The translations under genes were made by a program, and so were the position numbers. Below, one piece after another: positions 1-5,929 of a DNA stretch of 6,545 nt. Position 1 is the stretch's first letter. Each line of letters begins with the position of its first letter. Source of the DNA: an uncultured Blautia sp. Its GTDB lineage: Bacteria > Bacillota > Clostridia > Lachnospirales > Lachnospiraceae. The stretch spans positions 1-6,545 of the forward strand of contig CAKRTP010000100.1 in NCBI GenBank assembly GCA_934402155.1. Direction: 5' to 3'. Below the pieces are notes generated by a model that worked only from the letters and a program-made list of their open reading frames with translations, was not told where the DNA came from and did no database searches.

Positions 1-146
1 AAAGACAAGGTCGAAGACATATTGCTCAGATCCATATCGAAAAACTCCTCTGCATTCAGACGACTTAGGCGGGAGCTCCGTCATCTGGGGAAATATCCGT
101 TCAGACATCCGTTTTTCTGGAGTGGATTCATCCTTGGCGGGGTATA
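1..146 (+). repeat. Inverted repeat, left copy (146 bp, pairs with 6400-6545)
   Basis: Position n here equals the complement of position 6546-n for all of 1-146 except 78 and 92. Identity is 144/146. The repeat stops at the stop codon of the CHAT reading frame, so it follows the gene and is not a transposon end. The identical outermost 77 bases are discussed as an assembly signature in the findings. Confidence 0.97.
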
Positions 147-147
147 A
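1..147 (+). CDS. CHAT-domain (caspase-like) protein, C-terminal 48 codons, partial at the window start
   Basis: Frame 1 is open from the first base to TAA at 145-147 and gives 48 residues ending in HPFFWSGFILGGV. CHAT-domain cysteine peptidases typically close with a conserved His-Pro-Tyr-Tyr-Trp-Ala-x-Phe-x-Leu-x-Gly segment, which forms the last strand of the caspase-like fold. The match HPFFWSGFILGG, preceded by a basic helix (AFRRLRRELRHLG), is the whole basis for the call. The catalytic His and Cys would lie upstream, outside the window, so activity and any N-terminal domains (TPR and others) cannot be judged. The gene reads inward and stops just before the hairpin at 159-209. A nearly identical copy lies on the minus strand at the other end. 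With only 48 residues, another family with a similar C-terminus cannot be excluded. Confidence 0.6.
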   Translation, partial: KDKVEDILLRSISKNSSAFRRLRRELRHLGKYPFRHPFFWSGFILGGV

Positions 148-158
148 GTGCACATATA

Positions 159-209
159 AAAAGTATAACCTTCTATGATTGTGTTTTCGTCATAAAAGGT
201 TATACTTTT
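159..209. terminator. Bidirectional intrinsic terminator between left CHAT end and RiPP cassette
   Basis: The arms AAAAGTATAACCTTCTATGA (159-178) and 190-209 are complementary over 20 bp with one mismatch, enclosing an 11-base loop. Reading the minus strand, the stem is followed by a T-rich tract (TTTTTATATG). Reading the plus strand, the stem itself ends in CTTTT. It lies 11 bases after the CHAT stop and 79 bases after the precursor-peptide stop, between two convergent units, so it probably ends both transcripts. Confidence 0.8.
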
Positions 210-288
210 AACGGATTTTAATTTCTGCACCCCCGTATCCTGAAATCTGGCAATTATCAACGTGTCAATACACTAGCCTATACGCATT

Positions 289-408
289 TTAACTGCACCT
301 GCAATGTGAGCCACATAAACAATGTGAACCAGAAACACTGTGTTTTATTTCCTTAATGGGAATCTGCTTTGAACCTGTTTTTTTTAACTTTTTTATCAGT
401 TTTTTCAT
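289..408 (-). CDS. Cys-rich RiPP precursor peptide with a double GSHCxC core (39 aa)
   Basis: This 39-residue reading frame runs from ATG at 408 to TAA at 289. It is preceded by a perfect AGGAGG (422-417) with 8-base spacing, the strongest ribosome site in the window, which is why the gene is accepted despite its size. The N-terminus (MKKLIKKLKKTGSKQ...) is lysine-rich and looks like a leader. The C-terminus is GSHCLCGSHCRCS, two tandem GSHCxC units holding all four cysteines (C30, C32, C36, C38). It lies 80 bases downstream of the radical SAM/SPASM maturase on the same strand. Short Cys-rich peptides next to SPASM enzymes are typical substrates for thioether formation (sactipeptides, ranthipeptides), so it is inferred to be the substrate. 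The exact chemistry and product activity are unknown. I do not assign it to a named precursor family. The AT-rich 80-base gap could hold its own promoter. Confidence 0.8.
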   Translation of the reverse strand: MKKLIKKLKKTGSKQIPIKEIKHSVSGSHCLCGSHCRCS

Positions 409-488
409 GTTATTCACCTCCTAAAAAATTTCTCCTATTTATCTAATTAATTTATGATTAAAATACCGTTATAAAATAGCAATTCATA

Positions 489-1532
489 TCATCGCGCATT
501 GCAAATCGATGGATCCATTATCATCCAATTTGCAATACAACCACCTCTACAGAAATAATTTACTGAACATTTCGAACATTCCTCCGAAGGATATCTTAGT
601 ACTTCCGAATATTCTTTCTTTAGAGACGCACTGTTCAAAAACTCGATTAACTCCTCTGCATTTGTATAATCCTGTGGATATCTTGCAATAACTGTATCGA
701 AAATGCTATTACAAAATAATATATCTCCATTGTAGTCAAATACCAACCCTGTTCTATTTTGTACATTACAAGGCCCGGATAGTTGATTTCTATTCATTAA
801 CATATCAATAAAGCCTTTTGGCCAAATACACAATGGTTGTGTTATTTGTATTTCTAATCTATCTGCAAACATTTGATTTAGTGTAGGATATGCATTAATT
901 AATTTATCCATCTCGTCAGTTGATAGCATCGAAAAATTATTTGTTGCAGATTCATTAGAAAGAATAACATTGCAACCGCTAATAAGAAAAGATTTTGCAC
1001 CATGTTTTTTTGAAAACCTTGCAATATCTAACAACTCGTCAATTGAGGTTATTGAAGAACAAACAGTTTCTACTCCCGATGATTTATGAAATGAAAGAGA
1101 ACGGCTAATTCCTGTTTTAACTTGTTCGATATTCCTAACCCCAGTAACTTGGAATAGTTTTTCAGGAGTAATGCCTTTGATGGAATTGACTGCATATGTA
1201 CAGGGATGCTTTTGGTAATTTTCCCAAAAGGAATCTAATCCAAATGCAAAAGCATTAGTTATAATCGTTGTTTGTATATTTTTCTCTTTTGCAAAATCAT
1301 TGAAAGGAAAAAGATAGCTCCATAATGATGGTTCTCCACCAATAAGTTTTATCTCTTTTATACCTAATTCAAATAGAATTTCAGATATATTCCTTGCCAT
1401 TGATAGTGTCATGGAATGGCTTTGAACATAATCAGTTTCTTTTGCATAACACCATTTACATCTAAAGTTGCAATTTCTATTAACAGTTAACCATGCTCCC
1501 GTTGGATATGCGGAATAATCAAATATGTCCAT
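489..1532 (-). CDS. Radical SAM/SPASM peptide maturase (347 aa)
   Basis: The N-terminal radical SAM domain carries CNFRCKWC (C21, C25, C28: CxxxCxxC, the ligands of the SAM-cleaving 4Fe-4S cluster) and GGEP at 65-68. The C-terminus has a full SPASM set: C255, then G269-x4-C274, then C319-x2-C322-x5-C328-x3-C332 and C344, which would hold two auxiliary clusters. This arrangement is known from enzymes that modify ribosomal peptides (anSME-like, sactisynthase and ranthipeptide types) by radical chemistry at Cys or other side chains. The start is supported by GGAG at 1546-1543, 10 bases before ATG, and by a promoter-like sequence upstream. The Cys-rich precursor follows 80 bases downstream. There is no obvious RRE leader-binding domain, and no transporter or protease is nearby, so export functions must lie elsewhere. 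The gene is visibly more AT-rich than the plus-strand genes, suggesting separate acquisition. Family call is firm; substrate is inferred. Confidence 0.92.
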   Translation of the reverse strand: MDIFDYSAYPTGAWLTVNRNCNFRCKWCYAKETDYVQSHSMTLSMARNISEILFELGIKEIKLIGGEPSLWSYLFPFNDFAKEKNIQTTIITNAFAFGLDSFWENYQKHPCTYAVNSIKGITPEKLFQVTGVRNIEQVKTGISRSLSFHKSSGVETVCSSITSIDELLDIARFSKKHGAKSFLISGCNVILSNESATNNFSMLSTDEMDKLINAYPTLNQMFADRLEIQITQPLCIWPKGFIDMLMNRNQLSGPCNVQNRTGLVFDYNGDILFCNSIFDTVIARYPQDYTNAEELIEFLNSASLKKEYSEVLRYPSEECSKCSVNYFCRGGCIANWMIMDPSICNAR

Positions 1533-1555
1533 AATGCTCTTACTCCTTTTTTTTA

Positions 1556-1584
1556 ATTATTACATATACAGAATTTATTGTCTA
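1556..1584 (-). promoter_or_regulatory. Probable sigma-70 type promoter of the RiPP cassette
   Basis: On the minus strand, TAGACA (1584-1579) is separated by 17 bases from AATAAT (1561-1556), which is preceded by TGT, the extended -10 element. Transcription would start near 1549, giving a short leader before the GGAG and ATG at 1532. The -35 differs from TTGACA at one base. Confidence 0.5.
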
Positions 1585-1599
1585 GTCGAAGTTCATTTT

Positions 1600-1830
1600 T
1601 CACGAGAATAATTCAGACAATTCAGGTGCACACTTAAACAGAGTGCTTTCGTTATTCCGGCGCAGCAAACACAGCGCGATCATGCCACTGCACAAAACCG
1701 CGATGCTTTCAACGCTTCTGAATGACATTGCATGCTTCTGTTTTCGCTTGTATGCGCGAAGCAGCCGTTCGGCTTTGTTGTTTGTTGGCGGAACGCATAT
1801 ATCATGCAGGAACAGAAGATGATTGTCCAT
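1600..1830 (-). pseudogene. IS66-family transposase, C-terminal remnant (about 76 codons)
   Basis: Reading minus from 1830 to the TGA at 1602-1600, the peptide contains PPTNNKAERLLRAYKRKQKH followed by a MSFRSVESIAVLCSGMIAL-type segment. This is the hallmark C-terminal block of IS66 (TnpC) transposases, whose catalytic Glu lies in the NN-x-AER motif. The remaining 400 or so residues of a normal IS66 transposase are missing. The same frame stays open upstream to 2130, but residues encoded above about 1830 have no IS66 character, and that stretch contains a perfect hairpin and plus-strand ribosome sites. I therefore treat the upstream part as a chance extension. The remnant is non-functional and marks an old insertion at the edge of the RiPP cassette. 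Confidence 0.8.
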
Positions 1831-1858
1831 AAAGCTGTCTCCTAAAAAATTCACTGCA

Positions 1859-1899
1859 AAATGCCGGATCTCAGAGATATCCCCTGAAATCCGGCATTT
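1859..1899. repeat. Perfect 11-bp inverted repeat (hairpin) beside the IS66 break point
   Basis: AAATGCCGGAT (1859-1869) and ATCCGGCATTT (1889-1899) are perfectly complementary across a 19-base loop. There is no T-run directly after the stem on either strand beyond three bases, so it is not a clear terminator. It lies 29 bases from where IS66 similarity ends and could belong to the end of another mobile element. Confidence 0.6.
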
Positions 1900-2020
1900 C
1901 AAATGGAGATGACCCTGCGGAAATCGTAAAAACAAACAAATGCTGCTAAGAGATTGACGCAAATTTTCGTATAAATCAATCCTTGTATTTAGTGTCTGCA
2001 AGTTATCGTGAGGAGACACC

Positions 2021-2062
2021 ATGAAAAAAATATTGAATTTTTTTAAGAATAAATCACGATAA
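2021..2062 (+). CDS. Possible 13-residue cationic peptide frame
   Basis: ATG at 2021 is preceded by AGGAG (2011-2015) with 5-base spacing and encodes MKKILNFFKNKSR before TAA. The peptide is strongly basic and alternates hydrophobic and lysine residues, as amphipathic peptides do. It could be a genuine microprotein, a leader peptide, or the surviving start of a larger broken gene. No promoter is evident, and no similarity is recognised beyond a loose resemblance to the lysine-rich leader of the precursor peptide at 289-408. Confidence 0.3.
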   Translation: MKKILNFFKNKSR

Positions 2063-2128
2063 ATGAAAAAGGATTCACTATTATAAGTGAAAAGAAATTC
2101 AGCAATGAGGTGAAAGGAGAACAAAGCC

Positions 2129-2152
2129 ATGAAGAAAAGTTATATACCTTAG
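2129..2152 (+). pseudogene. Truncated start: strong ribosome site followed by MKKSYIP and a stop
   Basis: GGAG at 2116-2119 within GGTGAAAGGAGAACA stands 9 bases before ATG at 2129. Translation ends after seven codons at TAG. 'MKK-aromatic-x-P' is a common beginning of small Clostridia peptides, so this looks like the intact start of a gene whose body was lost. Downstream, no frame continues in a recognisable way. Confidence 0.35.
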
Positions 2153-2424
2153 GGCACGATCCTGTTTGAAAGCTTCACCGGCACTCAGTGTATAAACAGG
2201 TGGGACGAGGGAAGTTGGCACACGATACCATTAGACACGGAAGTTTCACCAGCATAGCCGAACAGAGGAATTATAGCCTTAATAAATCAGTAGATAAGGA
2301 CGATCTGTTAAGCATACTCATTTTCAGCTATTCAGTACATGATACAATGACTGTTATGCATTTTCGGCGGCTTGTTTGAGGTTAATGTTTAAAGAAAAGG
2401 CCTGAAAAATCAACGATTTAGGGC

Positions 2425-2453
2425 TTGACATATCAGGAAGGAATATTTAACAT
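2425..2453 (+). promoter_or_regulatory. Near-consensus sigma-70 type promoter for the plus-strand gene set
   Basis: A perfect TTGACA (2425-2430), then exactly 17 bases, then TAACAT (2448-2453, four of six consensus bases). The expected transcript start is near 2460, about 18 bases before the ATG at 2478. This is the best promoter in the window and argues that the gene behind it is expressed as it stands and is not a random 5'-truncated fragment. Confidence 0.7.
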
Positions 2454-2477
2454 AACATCTTAAAAAAGTAGGGGACC

Positions 2478-3224
2478 ATGAAGTTTAAAATCAGAAGATT
2501 AATAGTTCCAAGAAGATCCGTCAAGGTAATGCTCATTGTGGATTCTGTAGTGTACAAAGGCGAGGAATACGCTCGTGCCGAAGAGTGCTTCGGCAGTGGT
2601 GATAACAAGTCATACAGAATCTGCAGTGCGGCTGAAATCACAGGAAACGGATGTGTCAGGACATCTTTCAATGAATTGATTATCGCGTTCCGCCCCTCCG
2701 ATAATGACATTTACTTCGGTGTCAATGACTTCATAAAGTTCGGAATGATTCCCGAGTTAGCAAGGAGAATTTCAGTATATGCACCGGTCCGCAGACCTAC
2801 CTGCAGCGATTACAGAAAAATCTTTACGGATATCAACAGCGGCATACTTGATGAAGTATCCCGTTTTCTGAGTATAAACAATATACTTCTTAAAATTGAT
2901 TCACCGGACGAAACGGCCAACAGCCTCGCTGAAGAGGCTGAAAATCTGGGGCTGGGGGCGTCAGGACTGAGAAGCATTTTCTCACAGGCAGTAAATGAAA
3001 GATTCTTTGACGCTGCCGATACTTCGAACGGACAGCAGATTATCAGAATAGGAAAGGACGATATACATAAGGAGTTTTCCGAATACAAGGACGCTTACAG
3101 CTACGGATACGATGCCTATGCCGCACAGCGTGTCGAAAGTGATGCCAATGAGCATGCTGCTTCATCTCTTTCAGTATATACAAGAGCGATACAAGAGTAT
3201 CTAGAAGGCGGTAACGAATTATGA
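2478..3224 (+). CDS. ClpX-like AAA+ C-terminal (lid) protein without Walker motifs (248 aa)
   Basis: Residues about 84-200 follow the C-terminal part of ClpX. DFIKFGMIPELARRISV (84-100) matches the ClpX 'DLIKFGLIPEFIGRLPV' block, whose Arg is the arginine finger (R97 here). LAEEAENLGLGASGLRSI (150-167) matches the sensor-2 'TGARGLRSI' block, and a final strand-helix (QQIIRIGKDDIHKEF) follows. The sensor-2 Arg itself is Ser162. No Walker A or B exists in this protein or upstream, so it should not hydrolyse ATP alone. Residues about 16-72 form a separate N-terminal domain resembling the 79-residue protein encoded next. The tail (201-248) is Tyr/Ala-rich and unrecognised. ATG at 2478 has a purine-rich GGGGA only 2 bases upstream, a weak ribosome site, but follows a strong promoter. 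It may be an adaptor or a decayed unfoldase. The fold call is good; the role is unknown. Confidence 0.75.
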   Translation: MKFKIRRLIVPRRSVKVMLIVDSVVYKGEEYARAEECFGSGDNKSYRICSAAEITGNGCVRTSFNELIIAFRPSDNDIYFGVNDFIKFGMIPELARRISVYAPVRRPTCSDYRKIFTDINSGILDEVSRFLSINNILLKIDSPDETANSLAEEAENLGLGASGLRSIFSQAVNERFFDAADTSNGQQIIRIGKDDIHKEFSEYKDAYSYGYDAYAAQRVESDANEHAASSLSVYTRAIQEYLEGGNEL

Positions 3225-3287
3225 ACACCGGTTAATATCACAGCAGGATTTTAATAATAGTTATGTAAATGCAGAAAGTGAGGGAAT

Positions 3288-3527
3288 ATGAACAACGTCG
3301 ACACACTGAAAAAATATGATATCATCACTTTTACAGACGATGAAAAGATAATGGTAATTTCAACCTGTAAGCATAAAAATAGAAAATTTGCCTATGTCAG
3401 GGAGATGCTTGCGGATGAATCTGACTTTACAGGTATCTGCAAGGTCATGGAGATACATTCGGAAGACGCCGAGCTGGAAGAAATAAATGACCAGAAGCTG
3501 ATAAGGGAAATCTTCCCTTTGCTTTAG
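3288..3527 (+). CDS. Small DUF1292-like protein (79 aa)
   Basis: This short acidic protein has alternating beta-strand character (DIITFTDDEKIMVIST, KFAYVREML) and ends in an acidic helix (LEEINDQKLIREIFPLL). The layout strand-turn-strand, 'x-x-KFAYV', then 'EDAELEEINDQ' resembles DUF1292-type small proteins of Firmicutes, which have no established function; the family match is by eye. Translation is supported by GAGGGA two to three bases before the ATG at 3288. It begins 63 bases after the ClpX-lid gene and is probably cotranscribed with it. Its residues about 20-76 can be aligned with residues 16-72 of that upstream protein, suggesting a free-standing copy of the same domain. No signal peptide or membrane segment is seen, so it is expected in the cytosol. 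Confidence 0.65.
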   Translation: MNNVDTLKKYDIITFTDDEKIMVISTCKHKNRKFAYVREMLADESDFTGICKVMEIHSEDAELEEINDQKLIREIFPLL

Positions 3528-3684
3528 AACTAGCACGAGGCGGAGCGGCTGTCTGTGCATACCCTGTTTTCTGTCATCAGTATTAATCAGGCACGAACAG
3601 CCTTGTCCATTCAGCAAACAAGGGCAGCAGAAAAATTGGGATTCCACATTTTCGGAACAAAATAAACAAAACTGCCTCCCAGCA

Positions 3685-3693
3685 TGGTATATT
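3685..3693 (+). promoter_or_regulatory. Possible extended -10 element before the first DUF6273 gene
   Basis: TGGTATATT gives TG-N-TATATT, an extended -10. No good -35 lies 17 bases upstream. The 215-base gap after the preceding gene makes a separate promoter for the DUF6273 pair reasonable, but the sequence evidence is weak. The rest of the gap (3528-3684) shows no gene and no clear terminator. Confidence 0.3.
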
Positions 3694-3742
3694 ATAGAAA
3701 TAAAAGGAGACTACGCACCACTTAAACGAAAGGAGAACTAAG

Positions 3743-4840
3743 ATGACCGAGATAAGAGTATGCAGTGAGTCGAAAACGGGCCCGGAGATGGAGGTGTGCC
3801 TGAAAAATCCGAGAATTGCAGAAGATGCATCGATGGAATCTGGACAGAAGGTAACCTGGGACTGCATCTGGTTCGGCAGCTATCCTCAGTCAGAGGTGGT
3901 ATGTGAAACTGATAAAGACCGAATCAGTGAGCTGATCGGCGGTTCGTATGAGCACCAGTATGTCACTGTCAGCAGTGCACAGTGGGATAAGATTATAAGT
4001 GCAGAATATGACAACTACGGGGATGCCATGGTAGATGGAGTGAAATACAGGCGCCTGAGTAAGATAGATGCAGTTGATATCGAATCCGAATACGGCGACT
4101 GTTATGAGTGGGACGGTGATTATGAGTGGGGCGATGATACCGTACGGTATTTCAGGTGCGAACCTATCAAATGGCGTGTACTTAACGTTAATGGAACTGA
4201 TGCATTCCTGGTTGCAGACAGGGCTCTTGATGATCAGAAATACAACAATGCAGATGAAGGAAGTGTGACATGGGAGACGTGCACCATGAGGAGCTGGTTA
4301 AACGGGTATGATTCTTCTGTAAACAGACATGGTACGGATTACAGCCATAAGAACTTCATAAATGCTGCATTCACACCGAGCGAGTGCAGTGCGATAAAAA
4401 TAACAGAAGTGATAAATAGCGACAATATAGTCTATGGTACCGAGGGTTGCTATAATACCGGCGATAAAATATTTCTTTTGTCGGAGAATGAGGTCTGCAA
4501 TTCAAGTACAGCACTCCCATACGGATTTGTAAAAAGCCTCAGTACAGATGACGAGGCACGCAGATGTAAAAGCAGCACATATGCGAAGGCAATGGGAGTG
4601 ATGAGCTGTTCACAAAGCCAATACTTGGAAAACTGCTTCTGGTGGCTCCGTTCACCAGGCGTTATTGATGAAGCTGCTGGTGTTGACTATGACGGCTCTG
4701 CCTATGACCACTATAGCGGCATTGGCGCTGATTTTACAGGTATCGCGGTTCGACCCGCTTTGCATCTTGATCTCTCATACTCTAACATATACAGATATGC
4801 AGGGACGGTCAGCAGTGATGGCGGTGAAGATAATTTATAA
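3743..4840 (+). CDS. DUF6273-domain protein, first tandem paralogue, with variable C-lectin-like C-terminus (365 aa)
   Basis: The N-terminus (residues 23-55, PRIAEDAS...WDCIWFGSYPQSEV) and the core EPIKWRVLNVNG, VTWETCTMRSWLNGYDSS, FINAAFT and GDKIFLLSENEV are typical of DUF6273 proteins of gut Clostridia. The C-terminus has WWLRSPG at 300-306 and RPALHLDLS at 337-345. These frame a 30-residue stretch rich in Y, D, S, G and H, as in C-type-lectin-fold ligand-binding proteins. There is no signal peptide or membrane segment, so it is expected inside the cell. GGAG stands 7 bases before ATG. It is followed after 66 bases by a close paralogue that differs mainly in this framed stretch. Function is not established; a recognition role is inferred from the lectin-like segment. 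Confidence 0.85.
   Translation: MTEIRVCSESKTGPEMEVCLKNPRIAEDASMESGQKVTWDCIWFGSYPQSEVVCETDKDRISELIGGSYEHQYVTVSSAQWDKIISAEYDNYGDAMVDGVKYRRLSKIDAVDIESEYGDCYEWDGDYEWGDDTVRYFRCEPIKWRVLNVNGTDAFLVADRALDDQKYNNADEGSVTWETCTMRSWLNGYDSSVNRHGTDYSHKNFINAAFTPSECSAIKITEVINSDNIVYGTEGCYNTGDKIFLLSENEVCNSSTALPYGFVKSLSTDDEARRCKSSTYAKAMGVMSCSQSQYLENCFWWLRSPGVIDEAAGVDYDGSAYDHYSGIGADFTGIAVRPALHLDLSYSNIYRYAGTVSSDGGEDNL
4661..4753 (+). other. Variable-region-like segment of the first DUF6273 gene
   Basis: Codons 307-337, between the conserved WWLRSPG and RPAL blocks. In 27 of 31 codons the third base is C or T, as expected when AAY template codons are varied at their first two bases. It differs from the matching stretch of the second paralogue (5759-5842) at most positions and is three codons longer. 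The upstream 16 bases TGGTGGCTCCGTTCAC (4640-4655) are identical in both genes. Confidence 0.45.
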
Positions 4841-4906
4841 AAAAGCAATAAAAATGATAATAACAGTTGTCAAGATCAGTTAGAGAAATACACTAAGGAG
4901 AATGTA

Positions 4907-5929
4907 ATGGATAAGAATAAGATGAAATATGAGAAACTTGAAGTAATGCCTGCTCTGAAGAGTCCTAGGATCGTAGAAGATGCATCAATCGATTCAGGAC
5001 AGAGAGTGACCTGGGACTGCATATGGTTCGGAAATTACCCTCAGTCAGAAGTTGTATGCGAAACAGATACCTTGCGTATTAATGAACTGAACGACAGTGA
5101 TTATGATAAACAGTATGTTACTGTCAGCAGTGCGCAGTGGAATAAGATAATCGTTGCCGCATATGACGAGAGTGGTGATGCTGTTGTGGATGGTATTAAG
5201 TACAGACGTCTAAGAACGGTTAACATCAATGATGCGGAAAATGGAGACAGCAATTGTATTGGAGAGGATAAAGATACTGTGCAGTACTTCAGGTACGAGC
5301 CCATTAAATGGCGCATACTGAATGTCAATGGGAATGATGCCTTGTTGTTGTCGGAAAAGGCTGTAGACGCTCAGCGCTATCACATGACAAGAGAAAGTGT
5401 GACATGGGAGACATGCACCATGAGGAGCTGGCTTAATGGATATGACAGCTCTTTCAATGGCAATACTAAGGATTATACAAAACTGAATTTTATAAACCAT
5501 GCATTCACATCCGACGAACGTAGTGCGATAAAAACTACAAAAGTGATTAATGATACCGATCATAACGGTGATAAGATATTTCTGCTATCGGAAAATGAAG
5601 TTTGCAACTCTGATACAGCCGTTTCATACGGGTTTGAAGAGTTCTGCGATACATCTTATGCCCGCGCCTGTGAAGGCAGTGCATTCGTAACAGCAATGTA
5701 TGGTGATGAAGAGGACTTTGGCGTAGGGTATTACTGGTGGTGGCTCCGTTCACAGGGCATTACTGATCATACTGCATTTGTCAATTATGACGGAGGTGTA
5801 TATGATGCGTTTTATGTCGACTGTAGTGGCGTTGCAATACGCCCTGCTTTGTATCTTGATCTGTCGTGTTCTGATTTCTACAGCTATGCGGGTACAGTCT
5901 GCAACTTTTGGAGTGAAGATAATTTGTAA
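4907..5929 (+). CDS. DUF6273-domain protein, second tandem paralogue, with variable C-lectin-like C-terminus (340 aa)
   Basis: A second copy of the preceding protein. Shared blocks are SPRIVEDAS...VTWDCIWFGNYPQSEVVCETD (19-54), YVTVSSAQWNKII, EPIKWRILNVNG (131-142), VTWETCTMRSWLNGYDSS (165-182), GDKIFLLSENEVCN (221-234), WWLRSQG (278-284) and RPALYLDLS (312-320), ending in EDNL like its neighbour. It is shorter, with less sequence between the first two blocks and about residue 220. The segment between WWLRS and RPAL is almost completely different from the neighbour's. AAGGAG lies 6 bases before the ATG at 4907. No signal peptide or membrane span is seen. Tandem duplication followed by diversification of the lectin-like end is the simplest reading. 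As with its partner, the molecular function is unknown and ligand binding is inferred. Confidence 0.85.
   Translation: MDKNKMKYEKLEVMPALKSPRIVEDASIDSGQRVTWDCIWFGNYPQSEVVCETDTLRINELNDSDYDKQYVTVSSAQWNKIIVAAYDESGDAVVDGIKYRRLRTVNINDAENGDSNCIGEDKDTVQYFRYEPIKWRILNVNGNDALLLSEKAVDAQRYHMTRESVTWETCTMRSWLNGYDSSFNGNTKDYTKLNFINHAFTSDERSAIKTTKVINDTDHNGDKIFLLSENEVCNSDTAVSYGFEEFCDTSYARACEGSAFVTAMYGDEEDFGVGYYWWWLRSQGITDHTAFVNYDGGVYDAFYVDCSGVAIRPALYLDLSCSDFYSYAGTVCNFWSEDNL
5759..5842 (+). other. Variable-region-like segment of the second DUF6273 gene
   Basis: Codons 285-312, between WWLRSQG and RPAL. In 22 of 28 codons the third base is C or T. Residues such as D, H, F, N, Y, V and C occupy positions that differ in the paralogue, while V-x-YDG, YD and G-x-A are kept. 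This is the pattern of a lectin fold with a fixed scaffold and variable loops. Confidence 0.45.

Larger units (their letters stand above)
1831..2424. other. Gene-poor, probably decayed DNA between the IS66 remnant and the plus-strand genes
   Basis: About 590 bases without a convincing full-length gene. It holds a perfect hairpin (1859-1899), two very short plus-strand frames with good ribosome sites (2021 and 2129), and an open frame of 63 codons (GTG at 2188 to TGA at 2379). That frame has no ribosome site and no similarity I recognise. The mixture of good translation starts and immediate stops suggests remnants of small genes broken by insertions. Confidence 0.5.

Noticed and set aside
509..691. 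60-codon plus-strand open frame
   Set aside because: It is antisense to the SPASM region of the radical SAM gene, has no ribosome site and no recognisable motif.
1600..2130. The full 176-codon minus-strand frame as one gene
   Set aside because: Only the last 76 or so codons resemble IS66. The rest overlaps a hairpin and plus-strand translation starts and has no ribosome site or familiar motif.
2188..2379. 63-codon plus-strand frame with a GTG start
   Set aside because: No ribosome site, no family resemblance, and decayed surroundings. Kept only as part of the gene-poor stretch.
2810..3867. Minus-strand open frames opposite the ClpX-lid, DUF1292-like and DUF6273 genes
   Set aside because: They are shadows of well-supported plus-strand genes and lack ribosome sites.
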